64,000 nt of DNA from Lonicera japonica (taxonomy: Eukaryota; Streptophyta; Magnoliopsida; Dipsacales; Caprifoliaceae): assembly GCA_021464415.1 (NCBI GenBank), contig CM038465.1, positions 18,383,839-18,447,838 on the forward strand. Reading direction: 5' to 3'. Within the stretch, counting starts at the first letter, position 1. Each line of letters begins with the position of its first letter. The translations under genes were made by a program, and so were the position numbers. The notes beneath the pieces are model-generated. The model had not been told where the DNA came from, did not search any database, and saw only the letters and a program-made list of their open reading frames with translations. This document shows positions 11,701 through 22,454 of this stretch, one piece after another.

Positions 11701-14700
11701 AACTTTTAGAACAAAAGTTCATTGACAAAGAAAAAAACTAAAATTATATGTATCATAAGATTCACTTTGCTAATGTATTTTTTTTTGTTTTATTTTATAC
11801 ATATCAAATAAAACATTGTAAAAAATGTTCTTCTAAATTAATCATAAATATAATGTAAAAATAATTTTTTTAGCTAAGTGCCCAAAATTTTTAATGGTAA
11901 AAAATCTCAATTAATCAATTTAATTATTTAAAGGTGGGGAACAAATAAAACCTAATTAAAAAAAAAGCGAATATAGTTTTTAGTAATTTTAGTCACACTA
12001 GAAATGGGATGAACTAATTGCCCTCTTAGGTGGGATAGTTATAATCAATCTTTTGTGCGATAAAATGTCTATATATGTGGGATTAAATTTATCCTACATG
12101 TTTTACAATCTTGTACCATACGTAAGATTGAATAACTATATCATAACTTCCCCTACCACCAAGCATATGATAGGATAAATTTTTCCTATCATGTCCCACC
12201 TATATATATCCTGCGTGGCAAACACATCTTGGATGATGTGAAAGGAAAGGAAAGTGAAAGTAAATATATGTTCTTGCCTTCATTTTTTTTATGTGTTTGT
12301 TTTGCTGGTCAATGATTCTAAAACTTTCCTACGACATTCTTGCAAGAAAAGTTTTCATACAAAACGCATTCCGCAAATATACATGATTTTGAGGGAGTTA
12401 ATGGGAAACTTATAGAATTATCTATAGAAATATGATTCATTATTGTTAGTATGTAATCATTAATTTTGAAACTAATTATTGTCACTATATTCAAATATTT
12501 ACGTCATTCATTTATAAGTAATATTAAGTTATATTAATATGCATTTTATTGTATTTTTCCTAGAATTAACTTGTATTTATAGTTTTAAATCTAAATATTT
12601 ATGCTAATTTGAAATTATAGAAAAAAATGTATTTATTAATTTGTATTACTACATGACAAAAAAAAATCAAATTATAAACTTTTAACAAAAATTGAGTTGT
12701 GTTTATATATTTTGTAATTTAAATATATTTGTTACTTATTTTTAATATATTATTTATTTATTTTATCATATTAATGATATTTTTTGAACTCTAATAAAAT
12801 TATGATCATTTTATTTTCAATCTTGGTTAATATATCGTTGTTCTAGAGCATCTTACAACATCCCTCAACTTATTTTCTATCTTCTCATTCAAATTAAATG
12901 TTTTTCTTATCATTTTACATGTTGCTAACAAACGGGGCCTTAAAATACTCTAGGATTTAAATTGATACAATTAGAACTTCAGGGTTTATTTAATAATTAA
13001 CCTATTTCTTTTTTTTTGGTGAGGGGGAGTGTTGAAAAATCATATTTGTATTATGTTATTTGGTATTAAATCACACTCGTTTTGTGATTTCCGTTTAGTT
13101 ATGAGTTACTATCGCCCTTGTTTTGTGTATAGTTAAATAAAAATCATATATGGCTCTTATTATTGAGCTAGAATTACAAAATTCCTCTGAACTCAAATTA
13201 CATTAAATATGTATGATTCAAAAACTTAGGATTTACTTACTTGACATGTTAACGCGAAAGGGTTGAATAATGCAAAAATCATAAACTTATACCGACATAT
13301 ATGATCCACGTTGCTTTCAAATACATACATATAGTGCATTTTTTTTTCCAATACATCGACATGGGATTCGAATTAAAGACTTCCCGGTAGTTGGGAATGA
13401 GTTGTGGCCACTAAGCAAATTTTAATGGTTACATATGGTACATTTTGACCGCACCATGCGTGTTCCAAAGAACAAATTAGAACAAACTATATATATACAC
13501 AGTGTATCATGCTAATATCTATAGTTTTTTTATTTGTTTCTTTAGTTATTATTTTCATTGATGGCTGACATGTCCTTTATAATCTACAGGCATGAAGCAA
13601 AATGTATCGATATTGTTGTCTCAGATATTCGGAGTAAACTGCCACATACAATTTCAAGCGTTGATGAGCCTCTAGTCGGAATGAAATGTCGTATAGAAGA
13701 GGTAACTTCATTGTTGCATCTAGTGTCAAATGCAGTTCGTACGATTGGCATATGGGGATTGAGTGGAATAGGTAAAACAACTTTAGCAAGAGCTGTTTTC
13801 GATAAAATCTCATATCAGTTTGAAGTTGCATGTTTTCTTCATAACGTTGGAGAAGTTTCGAGGAAGGATGGTCTCGAACGTTTGCAGGAGCAACTTCTTT
13901 CCAAAACTCTATTGGCATATGACCTGCAGATAATGAATGTTTATGAAGGAATCAATATAAGTAAACATTTGCGCTTTAAATGTGTTCTTCTTGTACTTGA
14001 TGATGTTGATCACTTAGGCCAATTAGAAGTGTTAGCTGGAAAGCATTGCTTGTTTGGTCCACGGAGTAGAATTATCATAACAACAAGGGATAGACATTTG
14101 CTTGTTGCACATGGAGTGGATGAAACATATGAGGCAAGATTATTAAATGATGGTGAAGCTATTCAGCTTTTCAGTTGGAATGCCTTTAAGGATATTCGTC
14201 CTACAGACGATTTCGTGGGCCTCTCAGATCAAGTAATACACTTTGCTGGTGGCCTTCCTTTAGCTCTTAAAGTATTGGGTTCCACACTATGTGGTGAAGA
14301 ATTTGCATTTTGGAACGCTTCATTGGAAAAACTAAGCAAAGAAGGCCCGGATGGCGGTATTCTTAAAAAACTTAAAATAAGTTTTGATGGTTTAGATAAA
14401 AAAGTGCAGGAAACCTTCCTAGATATTGCATGTTTATTTGAAGGACAGGAGAAAAAACATGTATCAAGAATACTCGACAGTTTTGATTTTTACCCGGATC
14501 ATTCTATTCCTATTCTCGTTCATAGATCGTTGATATATGTTTCAAAAGAAAATAAACTTTGCATGCACCAATTGATACGGAAAATGGGTCAGCATATTGA
14601 TCGCAAGAAGCCTAGAAGGTTGTGGCTTACCGATGACATCCTACGTGTATTTAAAAGCAGCACGGTGAGAAGTTTTTCAAACTACAAGCTTCCACCTCCC

Positions 14701-17700
14701 ATTTGAATTGTAATTAAGAAGAAGTTATGTATATGTATGACTTATATATTTCTTTAATTTGTTATTGATTATATATATGCTCTATTTTTTTGGTTGTTAG
14801 GGTACCAAAAACATTGAATGCATATCACTGCATCCCCAATGTGAACGGAAACTCATAGACATCGCGACCAAAGCCTTTAGAAAGATGCACAAACTAAGGC
14901 TATTGGAACTTCGTAATGTTTCGACGACTCGAGTTCCTGAATATCTTCCGAGTGAGATACGGTGGCTTATTTGGGAAAATTTTCCTTCAGAATCTCTGCC
15001 ACCAAGGTTTGAAACAGACAATCTTGTTGGACTTCAATTATATCACAGCAACATAGAACGACCTTGGAGGGGGGAAAAGGTAAAGTTTTCAATTACACTC
15101 GTTTAAAGATACAATAATTTCAACCTTACTAGTGTCAAAAATGACCCCTAAAGTTTGACCCAAATCTCTCGCTTGTCCTTCAAGTTTAATTTTTAGTTGG
15201 AACATCCTTAAAGTTTCTAATTTCGGTTGAAGCATCCTTAAAGCTTCTAATTTCGGTTGAAGCATCCTTAAAGCTTCTAGTTTCGGTTTAAGCATCGTTA
15301 AAGTTTCTAATTTTGGTTGAATCGTCCTTAAAGTTTCTAATTTCGATTAAAGTATCCAAAAATGCCCCTTAAAAGAGTGGCTCGTGACAATCACGCACAT
15401 TTTCCATCCATCTTTTTCACGGGGCATCCAGTTTTGGACAAGTGAGGGAAAATTAGAAACTTTAAGGATGCTTCAACAGAAAATTGTACTTTAGGGACGG
15501 GCGAGGGATTCTGGTCAAACTTGGTCATTTTTGCTAATTACCCTTGATTATTTTAATATGTAACAATAAGAAAGTGGATTCCTAATTTAGGACATTTTCT
15601 TTGTGTTTGGGAGTTTAGGAGAGAAAAGAAAAGAAGAAAAAGTATCAATCCGGCGGGAAAAGAAAGGGAGAGAAAGGAAAATAATTTTCTCTCTTTTGTT
15701 TGGGAGTTTAAGAAGGAAGAGAATGTTACAATCTCTCCTTGGTATTTGTGAGTTGAAAAAAAAGGAGATAAAAAAAAATCATCTTTTAAAGATTTGTTAT
15801 GTATTTTAAGGATAAAATTGTCAATATAGTAAGTTTTCGTTAAAAAAACTCTCTTCTTTTCGATTCTCTCCGATTTGGAGAGAAAGTTTTAATTAATTTT
15901 CTCTCACTTTCTCTCGTATTCTTTCCGTAAAAATAACAAAAGACGAAGAAAAAAAGTTTCAAAAACTTGGGCTAGTAAATTCGGCCATTGCAATAAGTGA
16001 AATGCACAAGACCCAAGGTTAATTAATGAGACTTGTAGTTTAATGTTTTCACTCAACAACTTTTTAGTACAAGCTAATTAATCGAATGCACAAGACCCAT
16101 GGTTAATTAATCAAATTCAACAGTAGCTTTTCCTTTGTTGTTCGTAACAGATGATGGAGAAGTTGAAGCACATCGACCTTTCTCATTCTCAAAAGCTAAT
16201 CTGGACTCCAGATTTTACATGGACCCCAAATCTTAAGAGTCTGATTCTTAAACGATGTGAAAGTTTGGTAGAGGTTCACGGGTCCGTTGGATTTCTCAAA
16301 AGGCTTGCATGCTTAGATTTATTCGGCTGTAGTAATCTTACAAGCCTTCCAAATAGTATCCGCTCGGAATCTCTTGAGACGTTCATACTGAGTGGCTGCC
16401 ACAAAATTAAAAAATTACCTGAGATCTCTGTGATTATGGAACATGTATCAGAGCTTCCTTTGGAAGAAACTGCCATAAGAGAGCTACCCTCGTCAATTGA
16501 ACACATCCCCAACCTTGTTTCGATAGTTTTAACTGAATGCAAAAATTTAGCAAATCTTCCGAGTACCGTTTGTGAGTTGAAACATTTGAAATATCTCATT
16601 CTCTCAAATTGCTCAAAATTTGACAAATTACCAGAGGATTTGGGATACTTGGAATCATTAGAAGAGCTTTATCTAGACAGAACTGCAATTAAAGAGGTAC
16701 CCTCATCAATTGAACACCTCAACAGGCTTGTTTCACTAAGTCTGTTTGACTGCAAGAATCTTCTTAGTCTTCCGAGTACCATTTGTAAGTTGAAATGTTT
16801 GGAATATCTCTCTCTGTCCGGGTGCTCAGAACTTGAAACATTACCTGAGGATCTGGGATACTTGAAATCATTAGAAAAGCTTCATCTAGAGAGAACTGCA
16901 ATTAAAGAGGTACCCTCATCAATTGAACACCTCAGCAAGCTTGTTTTGCTATCGCTGAGTGACTGCAAGAATCTTCCTAGTCTTCCAAATGCCATTTGTA
17001 GGTTGAAACGTTTGAAACGTCTCAATCTGTTTAGGTGCTCAGAACTTGAAACATTACCTGAGGCGCTTGGGAGTTTAGTATGTCTAGAGACGCTTGGTTT
17101 GGATGAAACTGCTATTACACACCTACCACTTTCCATTGGAGGTTTGAATAATCTCTGTGTCTTATGCTGCCGCAAGAGCCCTCAATCAAGTACTTCACCT
17201 TTTCAGTTTTTGTTTCCCTTGAAAAGAAAATGGCAAGAAGACTCCAAGAGGAGTTTGGTGTTTCTTTCTGTATCGGGTTTACATTCGCTATACCATCTAG
17301 ATGTCAGCGATTGCAACATGTTTGATGGAGCGATCCCCAGTGATCTTGAGTCGATGTGCTCTTTGTATAGGTTATGTCTCAATGGAAACTATTTTACCAA
17401 TATACCAAGCCTCAATCAACTTTCTCAACTTTCAGAGCTTTACTTGGATGATTGCAAAATGCTTGATGCACTCCCGGCGCTTCCATCAAGTATAAACATA
17501 TTGAGTGCAAATGATTGTCCGTCATTGAGACTCTTTGCGGATCAGTTTGCTAACACTAACAAACTGTTTCATGTCTCATTCAGAAATTGCTTGCAACTGC
17601 TTAAGGAGGCGGCCAATGGAGAGAGTAAGAATATAGCTAGTATCTTGTGGCAGTATGTGATTAACTTGGTAGAGGGAGGTGAGGTTTGGCGTTCGCGGTG

Positions 17701-17953
17701 GCCTTCGCAATTCATTTTACTTCCAGGAAGAGATATTCCAGAGTGGTTTTGCAAGCAAACTACGGGGACTTCAATTTCATTGAAGCTTCCTTCAAATTGG
17801 TCTCATGATAATTTCGAGGGATATGGGCTTTGTATAGCTTTTGACCCAACACACAGAGCATTTTCCGGCAGACAAAAAAACGTCACAGGTGTTGGGGTGG
17901 AAATCACTGTCAGAACCCACGATTACTGTCTCCTCTATTTACGATTATATTAA
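8749..17953 (+). CDS. TNL1: TIR-NBS-LRR disease resistance protein, 3' end uncertain
   Basis: An intracellular immune receptor. Exons read by eye: 8749-9293, 13590-14664, 14801-15079 and 16151-17953. All junctions are GT/AG, with intron phases 2, 0, 0, giving 1233 residues. The TIR domain is residues 31-175 (YDVFLSFRGED), with the probable NADase Glu107 in SWCLDEL. NB-ARC: P-loop GLSGIGKTT at 238-246, kinase-2 LLVLDDV at 315-321, ITTR at 345-348, GLPLAL at 403-408, and MHQ at 507-509 where MHD is usual. Exon 3 encodes the linker to the LRRs (PEYLPSEIRWLIWE). Exon 4 holds LRRs with two in-tandem 71-residue modules (795-936), then the start of a C-JID domain (LLPGRDIPEWF near 1155). TNL2 continues for about 85 more C-JID residues; here the frame ends after VRTHDYCLLYLRLY, nine bases before an assembly gap, so the true 3' end may be missing. 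Intron 1 is 4.3 kb. Confidence 0.9.
9294..13589 (+). other. Intron 1 of TNL1
   Basis: The donor is G|GTAAGTAACTG and the acceptor ctacag|GCATGAAGC. Both are conserved in TNL2, and both join in phase 2 to give an uninterrupted NG-HEAKCIDIV reading. The parts at 9450-9800 and 11195-13170 match intron 1 of TNL2 (37300-38130, 40860-42470, 44140-44420). The section 9850-11190 is specific to TNL1. No coding exons were found inside; small open frames at 9633-9845 and 10910-11191 are not credible genes. Confidence 0.85.
10960..11190. repeat. MITE-like segment rich in GGTAC/GGTAT
   Basis: Repeated GGTACGGTA and TGGTAT motifs occur in both orientations (gatacggtacggtatacc ... ggtacggtacactatacc ... 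cagtaccgtgcc), and the segment ends in ccacccccactcgtac. It is absent from the otherwise matching TNL2 intron. The composition resembles hAT-type non-autonomous plant elements, but no clean target duplication was found, so the class is uncertain. Confidence 0.4.
15131..15540. mobile_element. MITE with inverted ends and internal ~30-bp repeats, in intron 3 of TNL1
   Basis: The left end (aaaaatgacccctaaagttt) and the reverse complement of the right end (agcaaaaatgaccaagtttg) are similar over ~55 bp. Inside, a ~30-bp phrase (catccttaaagtttctaa) repeats five to six times around 15200-15355. Intron 3 of TNL2 lacks the whole block ('ccttactagtggctaag' is uninterrupted). A relative lies at 33920-34265. 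It is probably a non-autonomous MULE-type element; the target duplication was not resolved. Confidence 0.65.
15598..15940. mobile_element. GA/CT-rich insertion in intron 3 of TNL1
   Basis: Absent from the matching TNL2 intron. The left half is purine-rich (aggagagaaaagaaaag) and the right half pyrimidine-rich (ctctcactttctctcg), so the insert could fold back on itself. A 'tttgggagttta' phrase occurs twice about 95 bp apart. It is probably a small non-autonomous element. The 68-codon ORF at 15603-15809 is composition-driven and not a gene. Confidence 0.45.
16634..17059 (+). repeat. Two tandem 213-bp LRR modules within TNL1 exon 4
   Basis: The 71-codon unit beginning EDLGYL and ending CSELETLP occurs at 16634-16846 and again at 16847-17059; a third, partial start follows at 17060. 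TNL2 has a single copy at the matching place. Each unit spans about three leucine-rich repeats (TAIKEVPSSIEHL, LSDCKNL-type and LEYLSLSGCSELE-type). The reading frame is kept, so this is an in-frame module duplication or loss between the paralogues. Confidence 0.92.
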
Positions 17954-17961
17954 GGGAGAAA

Positions 17962-18061
17962 NNNNNNNNNNNNNNNNNNNNNNNNNNNNNNNNNNNNNNN
18001 NNNNNNNNNNNNNNNNNNNNNNNNNNNNNNNNNNNNNNNNNNNNNNNNNNNNNNNNNNNNN
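17962..18061. other. Assembly gap (100 N)
   Basis: Exactly 100 unknown bases, the usual placeholder for a gap of unknown size. It falls just after the apparent stop of TNL1 and just before a dispersed repeat, so the real 3' end of TNL1 could be hidden here. Confidence 1.
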
Positions 18062-18858
18062 TTTTTATTTTCTTTTTACTTTCAAGACAAGAAGATTGAA
18101 GATTTATTTTTATTTATTCAATTAATTTTATGCCAAGTAAGTTTTTTGTAATTTTATTTTTATTTAATTTTTTTTATATGCTAGTGTAAATTTATGCTAA
18201 GGTTAGGATGAGTATATTTAATTGATTCCTTTGCACGTGTTCATGCCAATTGACTCTACCAATTTATTGATTTAATGTTAAATACAATTTTTCTACTAGA
18301 TGCCTATTTTAATTGATAAAAAATAAAATTGGATTATCATTATTTTTTGTTGGATTCACCTTATGATTTGTTAAGAGTGGATATAGGGTGTGTTTTTACG
18401 GATATAGTGAGTGTTTTGATTTTATACATAAGTTTGATTGTGGAAGATTTACAATTGGATATTATAAATTACTTGAACTTGCATGATTTTATTTTTCGCA
18501 TCTAATAAAGTCGAGAGACCAAATTAGTGCGAGATAAGAGTAGAGTTTATGCGCATGAATACTTAGAAAGATGATATTAAATATATAACTCCAAAACCCT
18601 AGTTAATTAATTCATTAGTTTTATTACCTTGCTTCGTATTATTTAATTTAGGTCCATTACTTTAATTTACTTTCTTTGCTTTGCTTTATTTTATTAGTTT
18701 GATTCTCACAAAATTTTCTAACTAGATTAGGAGTTTAGTGAAATATTAACAAGATAATTATAAAACATACTGTTTGAGTCTCTGTGGGATCGACCTCGCT
18801 TACACGCTACACTATATATTGATTCGTGTGCTTGTGAGTATTAAAATTTATCACAACA
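18062..18858 (+). mobile_element. Retroelement remnant, inverted copy at 49.9-50.8 kb
   Basis: Matches the reverse complement of about 49922-50760. Shared phrases are 'ctagattaggagtttagtga', 'acatactgtttgag', 'gtgggatcgacc' and 'cttgtgagtattaaa', ending in acaaca. The tail is typical of a class of plant LTR or retroelement-associated repeats. The left boundary is lost in the gap. No coding potential. Confidence 0.6.
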
Positions 18859-20640
18859 CTCATGTTTGACAACCGAAATCTCTCTGGTCTTTAATTGCAT
18901 AGTTGATTCATATTTGGCAGAAATATTCATCACCTTTATTATTTTATTGTAAGAGTGGTGGAGATTATGAATCAATTTTGAATACTTTAACGATTCAACA
19001 AACAACAAATAGAGGAGTGAGAAACCTCAACAAGAGAAGTTACTATAGAGTTATAGAGGCAAAGAGAAGATATATATATATATATATATTTAAAGATATG
19101 TGTTATATTTTCATTCAAGGCGCAAACATTTCTTCTTTTAATCATTGTTTTACTCTATTTATATTTCCAGAACTTATACTTCCAAATCCACCAATTTATC
19201 ATTTTGCATTCTTAAAATAAGGATAACGGTTGATTTGAGTTTTAATCGTATAATTTTTCATTTTGGGTTCTCAAAATAAGGATAATGGTTTTATTTAAGT
19301 TGTTAGGTGATTGCGATAATCTCTCCATAGGCTAAGATTTTAATTTCTTCAAGTTTTTAGGGATCAAAAAGTCTAAATTAAGCAAATGGGGAACATAAAC
19401 AAATGGTGTTCTTCCCCTATTGAGCTTTAGAAAGGTGAGAAAAGGATAAATGGGCGAATCCATGGCAAACTTGAATTCTTCGATGGTGGTTATCGAAGAT
19501 GGGTCAGAAGAGGATCATGCCAACATATAGATAATTTTCCAGTGACTTGAGAGAGAGAGAGAGAGATTAAAGAGGGAGAAAGAGAGAAGCATTTAAGGGT
19601 TTGTTTGGTTATAAATAAATTTATATTTCTTATTAAATTTTAAAAATAAGTGGGGTGAGTTGAATAATTTGGTGGGTGTAAATAAGAACACCCTTATATA
19701 TATGTGTATATATATAAACTTAATTTCTATGTTTGATTCTAAATAAAAGTGCATACACATGATTTTCCTTTTATAAAGAAAATGGTTAAAAACTAAATTC
19801 TATTAGATTATTTTGTTTCTCCATAAAATATACTCTTTAAGTTTTTACCTCTTTTATTTTATTTTATTTTATTTTAGTTTTGTTATCAAAATTGTAATAA
19901 TAATCGGTTATCATGTACTAATAAATACAAAGGATCGAAAACATACCTTGACAGTTCACAATTGATACTTACACTATATTCATACTTAAAGATTACACAT
20001 AAAACATGCTGCTATTTAAATTCATTCATTTTCCACGTTCTACAAGTGTTGTGCTCCACTTAATTAGATTATAAATCACCGCATAATTGATATGCATTAA
20101 GAATAATGTATTACTTTAAAACACATATTTTAGATTAACTCAAGATCACAAGGTAATTTGTTATTTTTAAAAAATTACACTCAAAGTTGCAAATATTAGG
20201 AATTAATTCATCCTAATACAAATCTATTAAACGAAAAATAATTTCCGTGCATGTCATACAATTTGCTTACAAAAGTAAAAACATCTTTCAACTACATCGA
20301 AATAATTTTCTTCTCTAAATCAAAGGATATATTATCCTTAGATTGTTGGATTAAATAGATTTGATTTGTACATTTTTAAAATAAATTCAATATTTATTTT
20401 CAAAACATTTGCTAACACTTGACTTTTCATTTTCCCGATGACAAGCGAGTAAGTGCATGTTACTCGCTCAATAACAAGCAAATAAAAGCTTCAATGACTT
20501 ACTCGCTTGTCATCAGGCGAATAAAAAATGAAATAAAACTAAGTATTTGGTAATGTGCATGTAGCAACGTAACTACCTATAAGAAAAGGGTTCAGATAGA
20601 TTTAATTTGTTTATTTGGACCCAAATAACACGCTGATCTG
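18859..20640. other. Intergenic AT-rich sequence
   Basis: No gene is recognised. It contains a (TA)n run at about 19069-19090, a (GA)n run at 19550-19566, and a TTTTA-type run at 19850-19875. The 105-codon frame at 18903-19220 lacks any recognisable domain and runs through a simple repeat, so it is not called. Confidence 0.6.
20437..20514. repeat. 18-bp perfect inverted repeat around ACAAGCGAGTAA
   Basis: GATGACAAGCGAGTAAGT (20437-20454) is the exact reverse complement of 20497-20514, with a 42-bp loop that carries further partial copies (ttactcgctc, ataacaagcaaata). The same core recurs at 35143-35240 in direct orientation. The role is unknown. Confidence 0.8.
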
Positions 20641-20671
20641 CGCAGTATCCCTCAATTGAGGTTATATATAT

Positions 20672-20765
20672 ATATGCTTCTTTCCAAACTTAATTAGCAA
20701 AATAGGGAAATTCTAAACTTATTTAGGAAAATGGGGTTGTTTTAAAATCGCTTAATGGGTTAGCC
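20672..20765 (+). repeat. Left arm of a 12.8 kb-spaced inverted repeat
   Basis: The segment from 'ttccaaacttaattag' through 'ctaaacttattta' to 'aaaatcgctta' matches the reverse complement of about 33468-33553 with few changes. The arms enclose a MULE, an aminotransferase gene fragment and two nested LTR elements. They may be the ends of an older DNA transposon. No target duplication was resolved. Confidence 0.6.
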
Positions 20766-20918
20766 TTTTTTGGCTAAAAAACGCCACCATGGTTGGCGAT
20801 TTTAAAGGTGGACAAATCTAAGCCAATAAAAAATGCTAAAAACTATACCTTTTTTGAGTTAAAAATGCTAAAACTTGTAGCGATTTTACGGATAAAATCG
20901 TTACTTTCAATTCCGTTT

Positions 20919-22377
20919 GAGTTTTTGACACTTTAGTCCATTGAAGTTTGCCCCAGTTGTCACTTTCATCCCTAAACTTCATTTTCCAATTTTTCACACC
21001 CTAATGTTTTCACAGTGCTTCAATTTAGTCCTTCGCTTCACTTTTCGTCAATCAAGTGGACGGAGCATGTTATGTTAAAGGGGTATTTTGGTCCATCTTC
21101 CATTAAACTTTCCCTCTAAATTTATTATGTTTGCTCCTTATATTCCCTCCAAGTATTTCCATCTAAAAAAACAGAGCGAGAGAGAGAGAGAGAGAGCTAA
21201 TTCTCCATGCCCAAGCTATTGGAGTCCTTGCCCCTTTTACTTGTACCATTCTTATATTGGGTCCAGCTTTCTGAGAGCTAGCTATAATAATAATATCTAA
21301 TATTTCACATTTTCAAGCTTTTCGGCACAAATTTCTATGAACTAGAGCCGTCAATTTTATTTTTCTTCTTGATTCTTGGGTTTGAATTTGTCTAAATTAT
21401 GGGTTATTCTAGAACTTAATTTTTTATATGCTTTTTAATTGTGATTTTATTAAAAATTATTCTTGCTATTTTTATTAATTGAATTTTATCCGGATAATAT
21501 GTGCTTTATTTCCTTATATGAGATTGGGTTTAAGTGAGCTAATATTTTTGCTTCTCCTTTATTTTGAGTGGTTGGATTACTTTGATCTTGGCCTTTAATT
21601 AAGAGAGTATAAATTCATTTTTTTCTCCACTTTAGACACAGTATACATATTCTAACCATGCCTTAGATCTCTCTCTTTCTCTCTTGAAGCAGCCGCAGCA
21701 CACACAACACACACGAGCCCCAATTTTCGATCATTCTCTCTCTCGTTTCTCTCTCTAGAATAATTTGAAGAACAAAAATTCTTTGTCTTAACACACACAA
21801 CACACGCCGCCTCTTATATATTTGCTTCTCCTTTGTTTTGGTTAGTTTTCGTATAAGATTTAGGGGTTTTTGATATTGAAGATCCGAAGTATATTTTGGC
21901 TGTGTGTTACTCGAATTTCTGCTATGTGTTCCGATTTTGCTGCTGTGTATTTATATATATATATTGTGTGATTCATTGCAAAACAAATTAATCTACACTT
22001 CAGTCCCCTCACCATCAATTATCAATAGGAGAATGGCGAGCATCATCGATAGAATTGGGTGGAGGAGAGAAAATCAGCACGCCATTAACTCCATAAGTTC
22101 GAAATCTCTCTATCTCTTTCTCTGTTTTTTTTAGATGGAAATGCTTGGAGGAATATAAGGAGAAAATATATTAATTTTGGAGGAAAAGTTTAATGGAAGA
22201 TGGACCAAAATACCCCTTTAACATAACGTGCTCCGTCCATTTGATTGACGGAAAGTGGAGCGAAGGACTAAATTGAAGCACTATGGAAACATTGGGGTGT
22301 GGAAAATCGAAAAATGAAGCTTAGGGACGAAAGTGACAACTGAGAAAAACTTCAAAGGACTAAAGTGTCGAAAACTC
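20919..22377. mobile_element. Non-autonomous Mutator-like element (MULE) with 9-bp target duplication
   Basis: Long terminal inverted repeats of about 258 bp (20919-21177 and 22120-22377) start GAGTTTTTGACACTTTAGTCC-like at both ends. They are flanked by a perfect 9-bp direct repeat ATTCCGTTT (20910-20918 and 22378-22386), the diagnostic length for Mutator-type transposition. No transposase is encoded. The ~940-bp interior has CT-rich tracts, CACACAACACACAC phrases and splice-like stretches resembling a plant 5' UTR plus first intron, so a captured gene fragment (Pack-MULE) is possible but unproven. The ORFs at 21088-21300 and 21904-22134 are fragments over TIR and interior, not credible genes. 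Confidence 0.93.
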
Positions 22378-22454
22378 ATTCCGTTTTTATGTTTACCAAA
22401 ACTCGCATCCCCATTCCCGCCTTCAAACTTAATAAAATAAAAAGCTGAAGAACC

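Noticed and set aside
13558..13589. ATG at 13558 as a separate start for an NBS-LRR gene without TIR
   Set aside because: The bases before 13590 end in a good acceptor (ctacag), and the phase-2 join to the TIR exon restores a typical TNL reading; TNL2 has the same arrangement.
13577..13918. Antisense frame over the NB-ARC exon
   Set aside because: Opposite strand of a clear TNL exon with no similarity of its own; the same holds for the antisense frames at 16276-16626, 16882-17175 and 46774-47280.
15200..15360. Regular ~30-bp repeats considered as a CRISPR-like array
   Set aside because: Repeats are contiguous with no unique spacers, lie in a plant intron, and belong to a MITE.
17841..18125. 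Frame running through the N gap
   Set aside because: It exists only because unknown bases do not code for stops; its start overlaps the TNL1 frame out of phase.
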